Part shown: positions 8,909-20,111 of the stretch, piece after piece | How positions within the stretch are numbered: the first letter of the stretch is position 1 | Layout: every line of letters begins with the position of its first letter | Assembly (NCBI GenBank): GCA_009746045.1 | Contig: RPFO01000615.1 | Span: 1 to 64,000 of the forward strand | Direction: 5' to 3' | Length of the DNA: 64,000 bases | Source of the DNA: Mesostigma viride | Lineage: Eukaryota > Streptophyta > Mesostigmatophyceae > Mesostigmatales > Mesostigmataceae | Program-made: the position numbers and the translations under genes | The notes under the pieces: generated by a model | What the model saw: the letters and a program-made list of their open reading frames with translations, nothing else | The model's database searches: none | What the model was told of the DNA's origin: nothing

Positions 8909-11551
8909 CGTGCTTGTACGCACAACCACCCGCGTTCCCTCCGCCGGCGCCCCCGCCGCCGGGCTCTCCGCCGCCACCGTGTTGCCCCCTCCCGCCGCCG
9001 GCCCTTCCGCGCCGTCGGAAGCTGCAGCGGCAGCACAGCAAATGCCCCCTCCCCCCGCACCATCGTCGGGGCAAGAGGCGCGCGGCGCTCATGCAGCAAA
9101 GGCGGCGAAGGAGCGGAGGAAATCGGCGGCTTCTGGGTCATCGGGTTCCGATGCCGCGACGGCAGCAACTGGAAAAGCAACCCACCACACACTGCCAGCT
9201 GTCCGGGTAGGTGTTACGCACAAGGATGTGATTTTCTTGTCCTTGTCCTTGTCCTTGTCCTTGTCCTTGTCCTTGTCCTTGTCCTTGTCCTTGTCCTTGT
9301 CCTTGTCCTTGTCCTTGTCCTTGTCCTTGTCCTTGTCCTTGTCCTTGTCCTTGTCCTTGTCCTTGTCCTTGTCCTTGTCCTTGTCCTTGTCCTTGTCCTT
9401 GTCCTTGTCCTTGTCCTTGTCCTTGTCCTTGTCCTTGTCCTTGTCCTTGTCCTTGTCCTTGTCCTTGTCCTTGTCCTTGTCCTTGTCCTTGTCCTTGTCC
9501 TTGTCCTTGTCCTTGTCCTTGTCCTTGTCCTTGTCCTTGTCCTTGTCCTTGTCCTTGTCCTTGTCCTTGTCCTTGTCCTTGTCCTTGTCCTTGTCCTTGT
9601 CCTTGTCCTTGTCCTTGTCCTTGTCCTTGTCCTTGTCCTTGTCCTTGTCCTTGTCCTTGTCCTTGTCCTTGTCCTTGTCCTTGTCCTTGTCCTTGTCCTT
9701 GTCCTTGTCCTTGTCCTTGTCCTTGTCCTTGTCCTTGTCCTTGTCCTTGTCCTTGTCCTTGTCCTTGTCCTTGTCCTTGTCCTTGTCCTTGTCCTTGTCC
9801 TTGTCCTTGTCCTTGTCCTTGTCCTTGTCCTTGTCCTTGTCCTTGTCCTTGTCCTTGTCCTTGTCCTTGTCCTTGTCCTCGTCCTCGTCCTTGTCCTTGT
9901 CCTTGTCCTTGTCCTTGTCCTTGTCCTTGTCCTTGTCCTTGTCCTTGTCCTTGTCCTTGTCCTTGTCCTTGTCCTTGTCCTTGTCCTTGTCCTCGTCCTC
10001 GTCCTCGTCCTTGTCCTTGTCCTTGTCCTTGTCCTCGTCCTCGTCCTCGTCCTCGTCCTTGGCCTTGTCCTTGTCCTTGTCCTTGTCCTTGTCCTTGTCC
10101 TTGTCCTTGTCCTTGTCCTTGTCCTTGTCCTTGTCCTTGTCCTTGTCCTTGTCCTTGTCCTTGTCCTTGTCCTTGTCCTTGTCCTTGTCCTTGTCCTTGT
10201 CCTTGTCCTTGTCCTTGTCCAGCACGTTGTCCTTGTCCTTGTCCTTGTCCTTGTCCTTGTCCTTGTCCTTGTCCTTGTCCTTGTCCTTGTCCTTGTCCTT
10301 GTCCTTGTCCTTGTCCTTGTCCTTGTCCTTGTCCTTGTCCTTGTCCTTGTCCTTGTCCTTGTCCTTGTCCTTGTCCTTGTCCTTGTCCTTGTCCTTGTCC
10401 TTGTCCTTGTCCTTGTCCTTGTCCTTGTCCTTGTCCTTGTCCTTGTCCTTGTCCTTGTCCTTGTCCTTGTCCTTGTCCTTGGCCTTGTCCTTGTCCTTGT
10501 CCTTGTCCTTGTCCTTGTCCTTGTCCTTGTCCTTGTCCTTGTGCCAGCACGTTGTCCTTGTCCTTGTCCTTGTCCTTGTCCTTGTCCTTGTCCTTGTCCT
10601 TGTCCTTGTCCTTGTCCTTGTCCTTGTCCTTGTCCTTGTCCTTGTCCTTGTCCTTATCCTCGTCCTTGTCCTCGTCCTTGTCCTTGTCCTTGTCCTTGTC
10701 CTTGTCCTTGTCCTTGTCCTTGTCCTTGTCCTTGTCCTTGTCCTTGTCCTTGTCCTTGTCCTTGTCCTTGTGCCAGCACGTTGTCCTTGTCCTTGTCCTT
10801 GTCCTTGTCCTTGTCCTTGTCCTCGTCCTCGTCCTCGTCCTTGTCCTTGTCCTTGTCCTTGTCCTTGTCCTTGTCCTTGTCCTTGTCCTTGTCCTTGTCC
10901 TTGTCCTTGTCCTTGTCCTTGTCCTTGTCCTTGTCCTTGTCCTTGTCCTTGTCCTTGTCCTTGTCCTCGTCCTCGTCCTCGTCCTTGTCCTTGTCCTTGT
11001 CCTTGTCCTTGTCCTTGTCCTTGCCCTTGTCCTTGTCCTTGTCCTTGTCCTTGTCCTTGTCCTTGTCCTCGTCCTCGTCCTCGTCCTTGTCCTTGTCCTT
11101 GTCCTTGTCCTCGTCCTCGTCCTCGTCCTCGGCCTCGGCCTTGTCGTTGGCCTTGTCCTTGTCCTTGTCCTTGTCCTTGTCCTTGTCCTTGTCCTTGTGC
11201 CAGCACGTTGTCCTTGTCCTTGTCCTTGTCCTTGTCCTTGTCCTTGTCCTCGTCCTCGTCCTCGTCCTTGTCCTTGTCCTTGTCCTTGTCCTTGTCCTTG
11301 TCCTTGTCCTTGTCCTTGCCCTTGTCCTTGTCCTTGTCCTTGTCCTTGTCCTTGTCCTTGTCCTTGTCCTTGTCCTTGTCCTTGTCCTTGTCCTTGTCCT
11401 TGTCCTCGTCCTCGTCCTCGTCCTTGTCCTTGTCCTTGTCCTTGTCCTTGTCCTTGTCCTTGTCCTTGCCCTTGTCCTTGTCCTTGTCCTTGTCCTTGTC
11501 CTTGTCCTTGTCCTCGTCCTCGTCCTCGTCCTTGTCCTTGTCCTTGTCCTT

Positions 11552-11582
<31 letters not shown>

Positions 11583-14500
11583 GCCTTGTCGTTGGCCTTG
11601 TCCTTGTCCTTGTCCTTGTCCTTGTCCTTGTCCTTGTCCTTGTCCTTGTCCTTGTCCTTGTCCTTGTCCTTGTCCTTGTCCTTGTCCTTGTCCTTGTCCT
11701 TGTCCTTGTCATTGTCATTGTCCTCGTCCTTGTCCTTGTCCTTGTCCTTGTCCTTGTCCTTGTCCTTGTCCTTGTCCTTGTCCTTGTCCTTGTCCTTGTC
11801 CTTGTCCTTGTCCTTGTCCTTGTCCTTGTCCTTGTCCTTGTCCTTGTCCTTGTCCTTGTCCTTGTCCTTGTGCTTGTCCTCGTCCTTGTCCTCGTCCTTG
11901 TCCTTGTCCTTGTCCTTGTCCTTGTCCTTTTCCTTGTCCTTGTCCTTGTCCTTGTCCTTGTCCTTGTCCTTGTCCTTGTCCTTGTCCTTGTCCTTGTCCT
12001 TGTCCTTGTCCTTGTCCTTGTCCTTGTCCTTGTCCTTGTCCTTGTCCTTGTCCTTGTCCTTGTCCTTATCCTCGTCCTTGTCCTCGTCCTTGTCCTTGTC
12101 CTTGTCCTTGTGCTTGTCCTCGTCCTCGTCCTCGTCCTTGTCCTTGTCCTTGTCCTTGTCCTTGTCCTCGTCCTCGTCCTTGTCCTTGTCCTTGTCCTTG
12201 TCCTTGTCCTTGTCCTTGTCCTTGTCCTTGTCCTTGTCCTTGTCCTTGTCCTTGTCCTTGTCCTTGTCCTTGCCCTTGCCCTTGTCCTTGTCCTTGTCCT
12301 TGTCCTTGTCCTTGTCCTTGTCCTTGTCCTTGTCCTTGTCCTTGTCCTTGTCCTTGTCCTTGTCCTTGTCCTTGTCCTTGTCCTTGTCCTTGTCCTTGTC
12401 CTTGTCCTTGTCCTTGTCCTTGTCCTTGCCCTTGTCCTTGTCCTTGTCCTCGTCCTTGTCCTTGTCCTTGTCCTTGTCCTCGTCCTTGTCCTTGTCCTTG
12501 TCCTTGTCCTTGTCCTTGTCCTTGTCCTTGTCCTTGTCCTTGTCCTTTTCTTGCTTGATTTTCTTGCGCCAACGGCCGTCGGAACCTTAAAATTAGGGTG
12601 TGATTTTCATGCGCCAACGGCCGTTGGAACCTGGAAATTAGGGTGTTATTTTTCTGTCGCCAACGGCCGTTGGAACCTGGAAATGAAGGTGTCATTTTTC
12701 TCGCGCCAACGGCCGTTGGAACTGGAAATTAGGGTGTGATTTTCATGCGCCAACGGCCGTTGGAACCTGGAAATTAGGGTGTTATTTTTCTGTCGCCAAC
12801 GGCCGTTGGAACCTGGAAATGAAGGTGTCATTTTTCTCGCGCCAACGGCCGTTGGAACCTGGAAATTAGGGTGTGATTTTCTGCGCCAACGGCCGTTGGA
12901 ACCTGGAAAATAGGGTGTGATTTTTCTCGCGCCAACGGCCGTTGGAACCTGGAAAATAGGGTGTGATTTTCATGCGCCAACGGCCGTTGGAACCTGGAAA
13001 TTAGGGTGTGATTTTCATGCGCCAACGGCCGTTGGAACCTGGAAATTAGGGTGTGATTTTCATGCGCCAACGGCCGTTGAAACCTGTAAATTAGGGTGTT
13101 ATTTTTCCGGCGACGGCCGTTGGAACATAGTACTGACCTTCCGGCTATCTGTATGTTTTTTGCATGTGATCAGGGGCGTCCGTCCAGGCCGAGAACGGAG
13201 GAAGAGCGGGAGAAGTGGGCTTACAAGATTGAACATAACTGTGCGGTGGCGCATCTCACAACATTTTTTGAGGACTGGCGCCAACGAGCACCGGGCACCG
13301 ACTTATGGTCGGTTATTGTGAAGACCTTTGAGAGGAAGGGGCTGCTGACGACACGTGCTGGAAATGCGAAGCCCAGCATTTTGGACTCCTGGGAGCCAGC
13401 GCCGTCCTCTCAAGTGCACGACAAGAATCTAACTGACACCATACAGGCGGCGTTTCATCTGCGGCAGAAGATACGCCTAGTTCCAGACGATGTCGACATC
13501 GTGGGGGGGTCCGCGATTGCGACTCAAGTACGGGCCCCCACGGAGAACTTGTGCCAACTCCCGGAACTCATGCGGCACCGGACGGTGACGGTGCGGAATT
13601 GTAGGGGGCTCGCGCCGTGGTTCGTGGGGGCCGGCACAAGTCTGACAAAAGCAAAATGTGCCGTGCCGATCTTCCGGTTTGCGTGGCAGGTGCTGGCAGA
13701 CCGTGATCCAGGTCTCTACAATTTATGGGTGCAGAGGAGTGAAAAGGTTCCTTACCACATTAAAATACTGACGGGGGACGACAGTGACCGTGCCGTGCAG
13801 AGGTTCGGATACTATCGTTCGCCAACGGCCGAGGAAGCCATGTCCATTCTCCGGACGGACTCCCTGAAGGACATGGCGGCCGCTTGCTCAGACGAGTTGA
13901 TCACCATGGAGTTGGATCCGTCCGAGTGGTCAAATGAATCTGAGCGTGAGGCAGTAGTTGACCTGACGAAATCCGCGCTGGGGAGCTTGAACATCTCGGA
14001 CCATGCCGGCCTTAAGGGTAAATTTCGAGACCAGACGCCTTGCGTGTTTGTGCAGTTTGCCGTGCTGGACGGCAACCACTACACACAGATGTTGAAGTCC
14101 GTGATTTTCGAGGGCTCTGACGAGCAAGTGAGTACTGCGATAGCTGGCGAGATTGCGGGTAAACAAAAGGGCAAGTTCGTGGAGACAACCGACGAGGCGT
14201 TTGATTTGTGGAGGGGGTTGGTGAGGGACGCGGAGAAGTTCAAGTACACCAATCTGGACGTGCTCAAGGGCTGGGAGGTGGAGGGGGAAGCACTGATCCC
14301 GCCCATGAAGGACATGCGGACGCAAAAGGTAAATATAACGGATCGGGTGTGGGAACGTTTTAGGCACTAGATGTTATTTTTCTTGCGCCAACGGCCGTTG
14401 GAACCTGGAAATTAGGGTGTGATTTTTCTTGCGCCAACGGCCGTTGGAACCTGGAAATTAGTGTGTGATTTTTCTTGCGCCAACGGCCGTTGGAACCTGG

Positions 14501-17500
14501 AAATTAGGGTGTCATTTTTCCTGCGCCAACGGCCGTTGGAACCTGGAAATTTGGTTGATATTTTTCTTGCGCCAACGGCCGTTGGAACCTGGAAATTCGG
14601 TCGACATTTTTCTTGCGCCAACGGCCGTTGGAGCCTGGAAATTAGGGTGTGATTTTTCTTGCGCCAACGGCCGTTGGAACCTGGAAATTAGGGTGTGATT
14701 TTTCTTGCGCCAACGGCCGTTGGAACCTGGAAATTAGGGTGTGATTTTTCTTGCGCCAACGGCCGTTGGAACCTGGAAATTAGGGTGTGATTTTTCTTGC
14801 GCCAACGGCCGTTGGAAACTGGAAATTAGGGTGTGATTTTTGTTCGGGAACGGCCGATCTTCCAAAGTGTAAGGACAAAATGTCATGTCGTGTGTTGTAT
14901 GACCGTTTTTTGTCTCAAACACTGATTCACATTTCATGCATGCAGGGGAGAGAGGCGCATCGGAGGGTTGCCCTGATCGGAGGGGGGCTGAATGCAGAAG
15001 ACGAGGCCGTTTCCAAAAAGTCGAGGGGGACGGCGCTGCTGGAAGTGCACAACTATTTCAAGACGCACATGGAGGAATCCTGGGATAAGCCGGAGGTGCC
15101 CCTTCAGGACCAGAAAGAAATATGGAATTTGATTCATGGGGTTTCAAGCAGCACTGAGAAGGCAAGGAAGGACGGGGAGGGGGAGGAGGGTGGTGAGGAG
15201 CGGGTTGGAGGGCGATTGAACGAGGGTGGTTTGTCCGAATCGGAGAAAACCCAAGTCTACGACTTCATCTCGGCTGTGAAGGATGAAACGGTCGCTCCGA
15301 ACGACGACAGTAGATGTGGAATGCCGATTGAGGACAAGGTGGCCAAGGAGCTTGCAGAGTTTCTGGACATCGTGGCAGCGGACAAGCTGGACGGGGAGGG
15401 AAGGGTGATGAGGAAGGGGGGGGGATCAAACAGGAAGGGTGGAGGAGTCTAGCCCGCTTTCGATTCTGGCCGTCTATCATGGCAACCGTGAAGGCCAAAC
15501 ACGTTCCTCCTCAGTGCTTGTATGACCTGACATACATGGCCAAGATCTTCTGCGAGGTGATTGTCCAGCTTTTCCTGATCTACAACCGCGATTTGGGGAA
15601 ATACCCCGAACCACGCCACCTCGGCTGGTTGCCGATGCAGCCTTCGGAAGCCGACAGCGCCCTTGAGAGGGTGGCCGATACGGTCGCTGTAGCTGCCAAG
15701 AGACTAAGGGCGGTTATCAGGCCAACGGGGAGGGACGATTCCACCTTCCCACTTGCACTGCTGGAGAGGACGAATTTTTGGACGACCCACAAGGAGGAAA
15801 CGAAATGGTGGGTCCTGATTGCGCCCGAACCCCCAACCGAACAGGCTGTGGTGCCCCAACCCGTACAGCCTGTGGCGGGGGCTGTGGCGGTGACGGGGGC
15901 TGTGCCGGAGGAAGGCCAAGCCGAACATGCGGAGGCAGAGGACGTCCAGTCGGGTCGCCAAAAAAAGGTGGGGGAGAAGCGGGAACCCCCGCGGAAGTTT
16001 GGGTCGGAGGAGCTGGCATCCGAAATCGAGCAGCAGGGCCCGTGGATTTCTAAGAAAGTTTACGGGTCTGACGGGGACACGACCTGTGAGTTCATGATGA
16101 AGACTTTCGCGTGGGAGAAAAGCGATGGGCCGACACGGTTGGCTCAAGTGGTACTTAATGCAATGGAGGGGTTCGAATTTGTTGTGAAGAGGAAGGGGGG
16201 GTGAACCAGCCGGATATCAAGAATGGGATATGGCTGCTGAATTTGGAACACCACGCGAAGCTGTGGAATGATGAGGAATTGTTGAAGGGTCGAACGGGTG
16301 CGTGGGTGGAGAAAAGGGACTGGAAGGCGGCGAAGGATTGTGGAGATTTCAATGGTGTGAAGGACGCCTGGTCGTCGTACCTAGGCGATTTTACGGGATT
16401 CTTCAACCCACCCGTGATCTTCATTGGGTCAAAGGAGCAGGTGGATGGGTTTAAGGTCCTTCTGAAGGTACTTGGGAAGCGGCCTGAGGGGGAGGATATT
16501 TCCAATCCCAACGGCCGTTCGGGCAAGGAAATTGCGGGTGCAGCCCAGAAGCGTCCGCTGGAGACGGCAGGCGCTGGCACCAAAAAGAAACGCCGGAAGC
16601 GCGCCGCCTCGGAGACCCCCTCGGCCGAAGACGTCTCAATGGGGGATGATGAGGATGTCGGGTCACATGGGGGTGATGATGGGGAGGAGGTTGGTGATGA
16701 TGGTGCCGGCGATGATGAGGGGGCGGGAATGAGGGTGGTGATAAGGGGGGCGGGTCGAAGGACGGAGAGGGGGGGGTTCGAAGGGCGGAGAGGGGGGCGG
16801 GTCGAAGGGCGGAGAGGGGGGGGGTCGAAGGACGGAGAGGGGGGCGGGTCGAAGGGCGGAGAGGGGGGGGGTCGAAGGGCGGAGAGGGGGGGGGTCGAAG
16901 GACGGAGAGGGGGGCGGGTCGAAGGGCGGAGAGGGGAGGGGGTCGAAGGACGGAGAGGGGGGCGGAGAGAAGGGCGGAGAGGGGAGGGGGTCGAAGGGCG
17001 GAGAGGGGGGCGGGTCGAAGGGCGGAGAGGGGGGCGGGTCAAAGGGTGGAGAGGGGGGCGGGTCAAAGGGCGGAGAGGGGGGCGGGTCCAAGGGCGGAGA
17101 GGGGGGGGAGAGAAGGGTGGAGAGGGGGGCGGGTCAACCGGCGCATCGGGGGAAGGGGGAAGGGCGGAGAGGGGGGCGGGTCGACCGGCGCATCGGGGGA
17201 AGGGGGGAAGGAGGGGGGGGAGGGGAGGGAGGCTCGAAGGGGAATTCGGGGGCGTCGGGGGGGGGATGTTGGGGCGTGCCGTCGACTACTGCAAAAAGCT
17301 CCTTTCGCCTGGCGGGCACGTTCGATCAAGAGCAACGGCTAGTCATCTGTCAAAGGGTAAGTTAATCTGAGTGAATATGGTCGGTTAAATTATGATGTTT
17401 GCATATTCCCAAGTTTGATTTGCGATTGTAATGATAACTAATTGCGCCGCTCGTCATTGCTTGTCTCACACACAGGTGACGAGTCTGAAGAGGAGCCGCC

Positions 17501-18292
17501 AAAGGATGACGCGCATGGCGGCCCACCCAAAGGGTTTGAGGAAGATTCGGAAGAATCGGAAGAATCGGAACCTGAGGAAGCGCCACAAAGACGTGTCACA
17601 GTTACCGCAACCCAGCCCAAGCCACTAGACAAGAAAGTGCCACCACCAAGTTGGCAGCCGTGGATGGAGAATCTGGAAGGTGTGGGGGGGGGAAACGGGT
17701 CGTGCCCCGCTCGCCTGTTGGATGTCCGGTTTCGGTATTGTGCAAGCACGGCGGTGAATTTTGCCAGTATCGGAAGAACCAATCCCAGCGCCTTGATACG
17801 TTGTGGAAGCCCACGTGGGCTGCTGATTCGGTGGCTAAACTCAATGCAGACCCAATGAAGCTGGCACACATGCCTGATTTCCACGTCGACACGTTCCTGG
17901 TGCATGGAGTCGTTCGAAAGGTGGATAAAACGGGCGTGTGGTACGTTAAATTTTGGGCAGAAGGGTGTGACGAAAAGGGAATCTGGATTAATGGGGAGCA
18001 GGGGACGATGCCCAACATAATTTTCAAGGTACAACAAGACGAGATGCGGAACTGTTTCAAGCCACCTGAGGGAACGTATTTGGAGTGGTGGATGGACAAG
18101 GGGTTCCTGGCGACCAGATCTTCCCCAGCGACCAGATCTTCCCCACGACTCCAAGAGAAGGGGGGAGACCAAGCCGCAGGGCAGGGCAAACGAAAACCTC
18201 AAGGGAAGGCTGGCGCAGATGTGCGGGAGGGGGGTGTAAAGAAGCCCAGCGGACGGGCACCTGTAAAGAAACGCCTGTTAGTAGGTAGTTAG
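8909..18292 (+). CDS. Large repeat-intron gene of unknown function (5' end not found)
   Basis: At least four exons fit in phase: 8909-9206 (Ala/Pro-rich), 13174-14328, 14946-17356 and 17476-18292, with donors GTAGGT, GTAAAT, GTAAGT and acceptors ATCAG, TGCAG, CACAG. The third exon needs one extra G in the G9 run at 15416 and the G7 run at 16195; the fourth needs one in the G9 run at 17685. Restored, it gives about 1,560 residues. Exon 2 has a weak ParB/sulfiredoxin-like motif, LDGNH (about 14066-14080). Exon 3 holds a basic, nuclear-signal-like KKKRRKR (about 16580), an acidic block and an R/G repeat. Exon 4 begins acidic and ends Lys-rich. Alternatively exon 2 ends at its own stop (14368), and the frames at 15479 and 16201 are separate genes. 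The first intron (3,967 bp) and second intron (617 bp) consist mostly of tandem repeats. Confidence 0.5.
9233..12551 (+). repeat. 3.3-kb (TTGTCC)n hexanucleotide tract
   Basis: Almost pure TTGTCC repeats with blocks of CTCGTC variants. The insert GCCAGCACGTT recurs near 10545, 10772 and 11199 (shorter near 10221), and TTGTCGTTGGCC near 11143 and 11587. The long LV, SL, PC, KD, GQ and RT frames across it are products of a six-base unit without stops, not genes. It starts inside GATTTTCTTG and ends in GATTTTCTTGCGCC, the linker of the 46-bp palindrome array, so it probably grew within one array unit. It lies in the first identified intron of the large gene. Confidence 0.97.
12569..13125 (+). 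repeat. 46-bp palindrome array, 12 copies plus a decayed one
   Basis: The palindrome begins at 12569, 12614, 12660, 12706, 12750, 12796, 12842, 12886, 12932, 12977, 13022 and 13067, spaced 44-46 bp, with a decayed copy at 13111. The linker is AACCTGGAAATTAGGGTGTG then TTTTC. The first copy (GTCGG) and the copy at 13067 (GTTGA) each have one changed base; the palindrome is otherwise invariant while linkers vary in length and sequence. It ends about 50 bp before the acceptor of the exon at 13174. Confidence 0.95.
14388..14860 (+). repeat. 46-bp palindrome array in the second intron, 10 copies
   Basis: Copies start at 14388, 14434, 14480, 14526, 14572, 14618, 14664, 14710, 14756 and 14802, exactly 46 bp apart, followed by a decayed AACGGCCG at 14848. 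All ten palindromes are perfect. The array fills most of the interval between the GTAAAT donor at 14329 and the TGCAG acceptor at 14945. Confidence 0.95.
16745..17230 (+). repeat. G-rich coding minisatellite in the large gene
   Basis: Imperfect 23-24-bp units GGAGAGGGGGGCGGGTCGAA, in the reading frame of the third exon, give a repeated GRRGGRVEGRRGG. All three plus-strand frames stay open, so the true frame within the repeat is uncertain. The strand asymmetry (G on plus) and long G runs make it a likely site of length change and of secondary structure. Confidence 0.85.
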
Positions 18293-18559
18293 ATAGCTTG
18301 ATCTGAACTCGTGTACATTTGTAAACATCGATCTGTACATCTGTCTCCAGAGCATTCACTTGAATATTCAAAGTTCAAGTGGGAATTACTGGTTGGGTTG
18401 TGCACAGGCTTGTGCACAATTTTGGCAATAATTATAATTCGTTCTATAAATAGAACTAGCGGGGTCGTGGAGAGGGTTGTGCAATTGTAAATAATCTACA
18501 ACTTGTCTCACTTGCTTACCCTCCGAGTGCATGACACTATGACAAAAACAGCCAATTTT

Positions 18560-18625
18560 ACCCCGACTTGAATAAATTTTAATAAATGTTAATAAATTTT
18601 AATAAATTTTAATAAATTTAAGCAA
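18560..18625 (+). terminator. Tandem poly(A)-signal-like repeat after the large gene
   Basis: Five or six copies of an 11-bp unit, TTTTAATAAAT, each holding AATAAA, lie about 280 bp after the stop at 18292. A hairpin GTTCTATAAATAGAAC is at 18441-18456. This could be the 3' end region of the gene; the repeat would offer several alternative cleavage signals. Confidence 0.45.
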
Positions 18626-18789
18626 TCTAGTAATGAAAAGTGCACGCGGAAAGCGCACTAGTGACCAAATTGCATGAAATGGTAATGATTTCATGTGGAA
18701 ACGCATTCACAATGAGCATCAATTGTCATGTATTTGTTGAAATGGCGTCTCCTCAAGTAATAAAATTTGGCATGGGTATTGTAGATTGA

Positions 18790-20111
18790 TTGTGGGCCCC
18801 CCGGCTGCGCCGGGCGATGTCGGTTTCCTCGCGAAGGTCGAGGGCTTGTTGCTTGAGTTGTGCCGAGATGGTGGAGGTGGTGGAGGTAAGTAAGTAAGTA
18901 CTTGCGTGTCATGCGCAAAGGCATGCCACGGAGTACTATGCTAATCTCATTAGAAAAATAATTACACAAAAGTTTAAACAAATATCGTCTGCATCATCCC
19001 CCAACCGTTAAGCACTAGATGGGGATGTAATCCTCATCCGAGCTGTCCTCTACTGTAATGGCAGACGAGGATGATTGACAAGGAGAAATGGGCTGCCATC
19101 TGCGACAAGCACCTTCCCGAGGGGTATGCTCCTGTTTTCTCCCCACGGGCCCCGCGGCCCGTTGCTAGCCAGGGTAGAAGTCCGCAGGTGGAGGTTATTG
19201 GTCCTGAGGATAGCCGCTACACTACCGCCTCGTCTGCCATTACAGTAGAGTGGTGGAGGTGGTGTGCTGCTTAAGCAAGTCCGCCCAGGTGGAGGGAGCA
19301 TCGCCGGCCGGGCCAGCAGACGCCGGCTGGGCGGCGATGTCCTTCACCGCCTGGGCGGTGAGGCCGGCGGTGTCATGCAAGCTCTCAAGGGCGTTGGCGG
19401 TGGCTTGAAGGCGTTGGTCGAGGTCGAGGAGCTGGGCTTTGATGTCGGCAGTGGAGGCGGAAATGGCAGTGGAGGTGGAGGCGGCAGCGGCGGAAATGTG
19501 AGGAAGTTCAGCAGCCAGCGTGCCACCCATTGCTGCGACGTCAGCAGCAAGGGGGGTCACGTGCTGCTGAAAGGCTTCCGTGAGGATGGAACGGAGGGTG
19601 GAGGCGGAGATGGATGGAGCCCAGATCTCGTCGTCAGAGCGCTGGAGAAGGGAGTTGAGGATGGTGTGCTGGAGCTGGGGGCGGGGGCAGCCAAGCAGGG
19701 CACCGTGGGTTTGCCAGCGGCTGCCGTTGCTGCCGAGGAGGCGACCTTGGTCGTAGAGATGGAGGCACAGGTTGTAAAGCGAGGCGTAGTCCCCGAAGAA
19801 GATGCAGTCCATAGCATCGTAAGGAGACATGTTGTTCCAGTCGTGATCATCGACCTTGAAAGGGTGGGGCCGAAAGCGCGGTTCCGAGGGGCGGGACCAT
19901 CCTGTTTTGTCGGCTGGGCGGGTGCGTTTCGGGTCAGGCGATGCCGATGGCGAAGCATTAAGCCCGGGAGGTTGCTGGGTGACCACCAGTGCACGACTAG
20001 TGTCATCGCTGCCTGCCGGACCTGATGGCGAAGCTGCAGCCGCAGCTGCCGCATTTTATGGGCGAGCGCATCCGCCAAACTGCGTTGCGTCAAAGGACGT
20101 TTGCTCGTCAT
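18790..20111 (-). mobile_element. LINE ORF1 fragment, interrupted
   Basis: On the minus strand a frame of about 250 codons (19986 to 19240) continues, after an insertion, in sequence at 18893-18800. The same join is uninterrupted in a second copy at 41153 (LKQHTTSTT then QLKQQALDLREEAD). The N-terminal part is rich in Pro/Ser/Arg and then helical (Ala-rich heptads), as expected of the ORF1 protein of L1-type LINEs. No reverse transcriptase is present. It is a dead fragment. Confidence 0.65.
18893..19250. mobile_element. Insertion in the LINE with 23-bp inverted repeat
   Basis: CTCTACTGTAATGGCAGACG (19048-19070) is repeated in inverted form at 19228-19250, a perfect 23-bp match, enclosing about 160 bp. 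The flank 18893-18975 (TAAGTAAGTAAGTACTTGCG on) is itself a repeat with a second copy, in the opposite direction, at 53690-53787. The LINE copy at 41153 lacks the whole stretch, so it arrived later than the LINE. Confidence 0.6.

Noticed and set aside
8774-12739. Very long open frames (up to 1,321 codons) over the hexanucleotide tract
   Set aside because: They are dipeptide repeats (LV, SL, PC, KD, GQ, RT) in all frames of a stop-free six-base unit, not proteins.
12569-14860. CRISPR-like arrays
   Set aside because: The spacing is regular, but linkers are near-identical copies rather than unique spacers, and the context is eukaryotic.
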